Assembly: GCA_013911345.1 (NCBI GenBank)
Contig: JACETJ010000064.1
Location: 1-7,261 of the forward strand
Reading direction: 5' to 3'
DNA length: 7,261 nucleotides
DNA from: Congregibacter sp.
GTDB lineage: Bacteria > Pseudomonadota > Gammaproteobacteria > Pseudomonadales > Halieaceae
A model generated the notes under the pieces. It ran no database searches, had not been told where the DNA came from, and worked only from the letters and a program-made list of their open reading frames with translations. Below, piece after piece: positions 6,879 through 7,261 of this stretch (within the stretch, counting starts at the first letter, position 1; each line of letters begins with the position of its first letter). The position numbers and the translations under genes are program-made.

Positions 6879-7261
6879 TCAACGACCCGTGTAATACAGC
6901 GGTTCGCCCTGTATGGAACCAATGGGAGTCGCCGCATCAGAGAAGGCTGCCTGTAGAAAACGAAACTCCTCACTGGCCGCCACCTTGTCACCAAAATCTG
7001 CCATGTCCCGCCAATCATCGAAGGACATGACGTAATGCACCTTGCCGTTACCCCCAACGCCCTCTTGATAGATATTGATTTTGGCGCCCATGGCGGTGTG
7101 CATCTTGGCCGCTTCGGTGAAGGCGGCATACACTGCCGCTGCTTTGCCAGCGTTAGGCTGCCAGACGTAGACGCGGTAAGGTCCGTCCTCAGCAAAATCA
7201 GCAGCCTTCACCGACTCATTCCAGTTCAGCGCCTCCATCGACCACAGCAAGGTGCCGGAAG
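6879..7261 (-). CDS. Probable dimeric alpha/beta-barrel (ABM-like) protein, 5' truncated
   Basis: The frame remains open to the right edge (S-G-T-L precede L-W-S-M), and the first candidate start, TTG at 7250, has no evident ribosome site within the remaining bases. The N-terminus is therefore probably missing. Numbering from that TTG, residues 23-122 show a beta-alpha-beta pattern typical of ferredoxin-like ABM/dimeric barrel domains: strand YRVYVWQPN, helix KAAAVYAAFTEAAKMHTAMG, strand AKINIYQEG, strand VHYVMSFDDW, helix RDMADFGDKVAASEEFRFLQAAF, and a short tail ending PLYYTGR. SFDDW followed by a helix with SEEF resembles antibiotic biosynthesis monooxygenase and NIPSNAP-like folds. No catalytic residue can be assigned, so function is unknown. 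The missing part may hold a second such domain. It is upstream of the AhpD-like gene on the same strand. Confidence 0.7.
   Translation of the reverse strand, partial: SGTLLWSMEALNWNESVKAADFAEDGPYRVYVWQPNAGKAAAVYAAFTEAAKMHTAMGAKINIYQEGVGGNGKVHYVMSFDDWRDMADFGDKVAASEEFRFLQAAFSDAATPIGSIQGEPLYYTGR

Overview
The window carries six protein-coding genes with few gaps and roughly 55-57% GC judged by eye. Gene style suggests a Gram-negative, probably marine or aquatic gammaproteobacterium: Sec signal peptides, a multidomain secreted metalloprotease with Ig-like and GGxx/Cys repeat domains, and a TPR-2OG oxygenase of a type common in such bacteria. The lineage is inference only. There is no rRNA, tRNA, CRISPR array, transposase or integrase. 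Both end genes are cut by the window edges.

Left part (1-3444, + strand): a 5'-truncated class V PLP-dependent enzyme of the cysteine desulfurase/isopenicillin N epimerase fold, then a 133 bp gap with two small hairpins, then a 597-residue protein that joins TPR-like helical repeats to a C-terminal putative 2OG-Fe(II) oxygenase domain. The two genes may be co-transcribed.

Middle part (3484-5865, - strand): one large gene for a secreted zinc metalloprotease of the reprolysin/metzincin type. It has a signal peptide, a propeptide-like region, the HExxHxxxxxH site with its Met-turn, and a string of C-terminal beta-rich domains. It runs tail-to-tail with the oxygenase gene (39 bp gap) and head-to-head with the next gene (73 bp gap).

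Right part: a small + strand gene (5939-6349, GTG start) encodes an uncharacterised protein with a CxxCxxxH motif. It converges on a - strand pair: a 3' gene for an exported carboxymuconolactone decarboxylase/AhpD-like protein (6404-6799) and, upstream of it, a truncated gene for a probable dimeric alpha/beta-barrel protein (6879-7261). A perfect 10 bp hairpin separates the convergent genes, and a perfect 12 bp hairpin lies between the two - strand genes.

No clear new multi-gene system is visible. The more interesting points are the poorly characterised enzyme families (the aminotransferase-fold protein with a Cys-Ser-Cys active loop, and the TPR-oxygenase fusion), the shared CxxCxxxH motif in two neighbouring unrelated proteins, and the structured 6831-6881 spacer.
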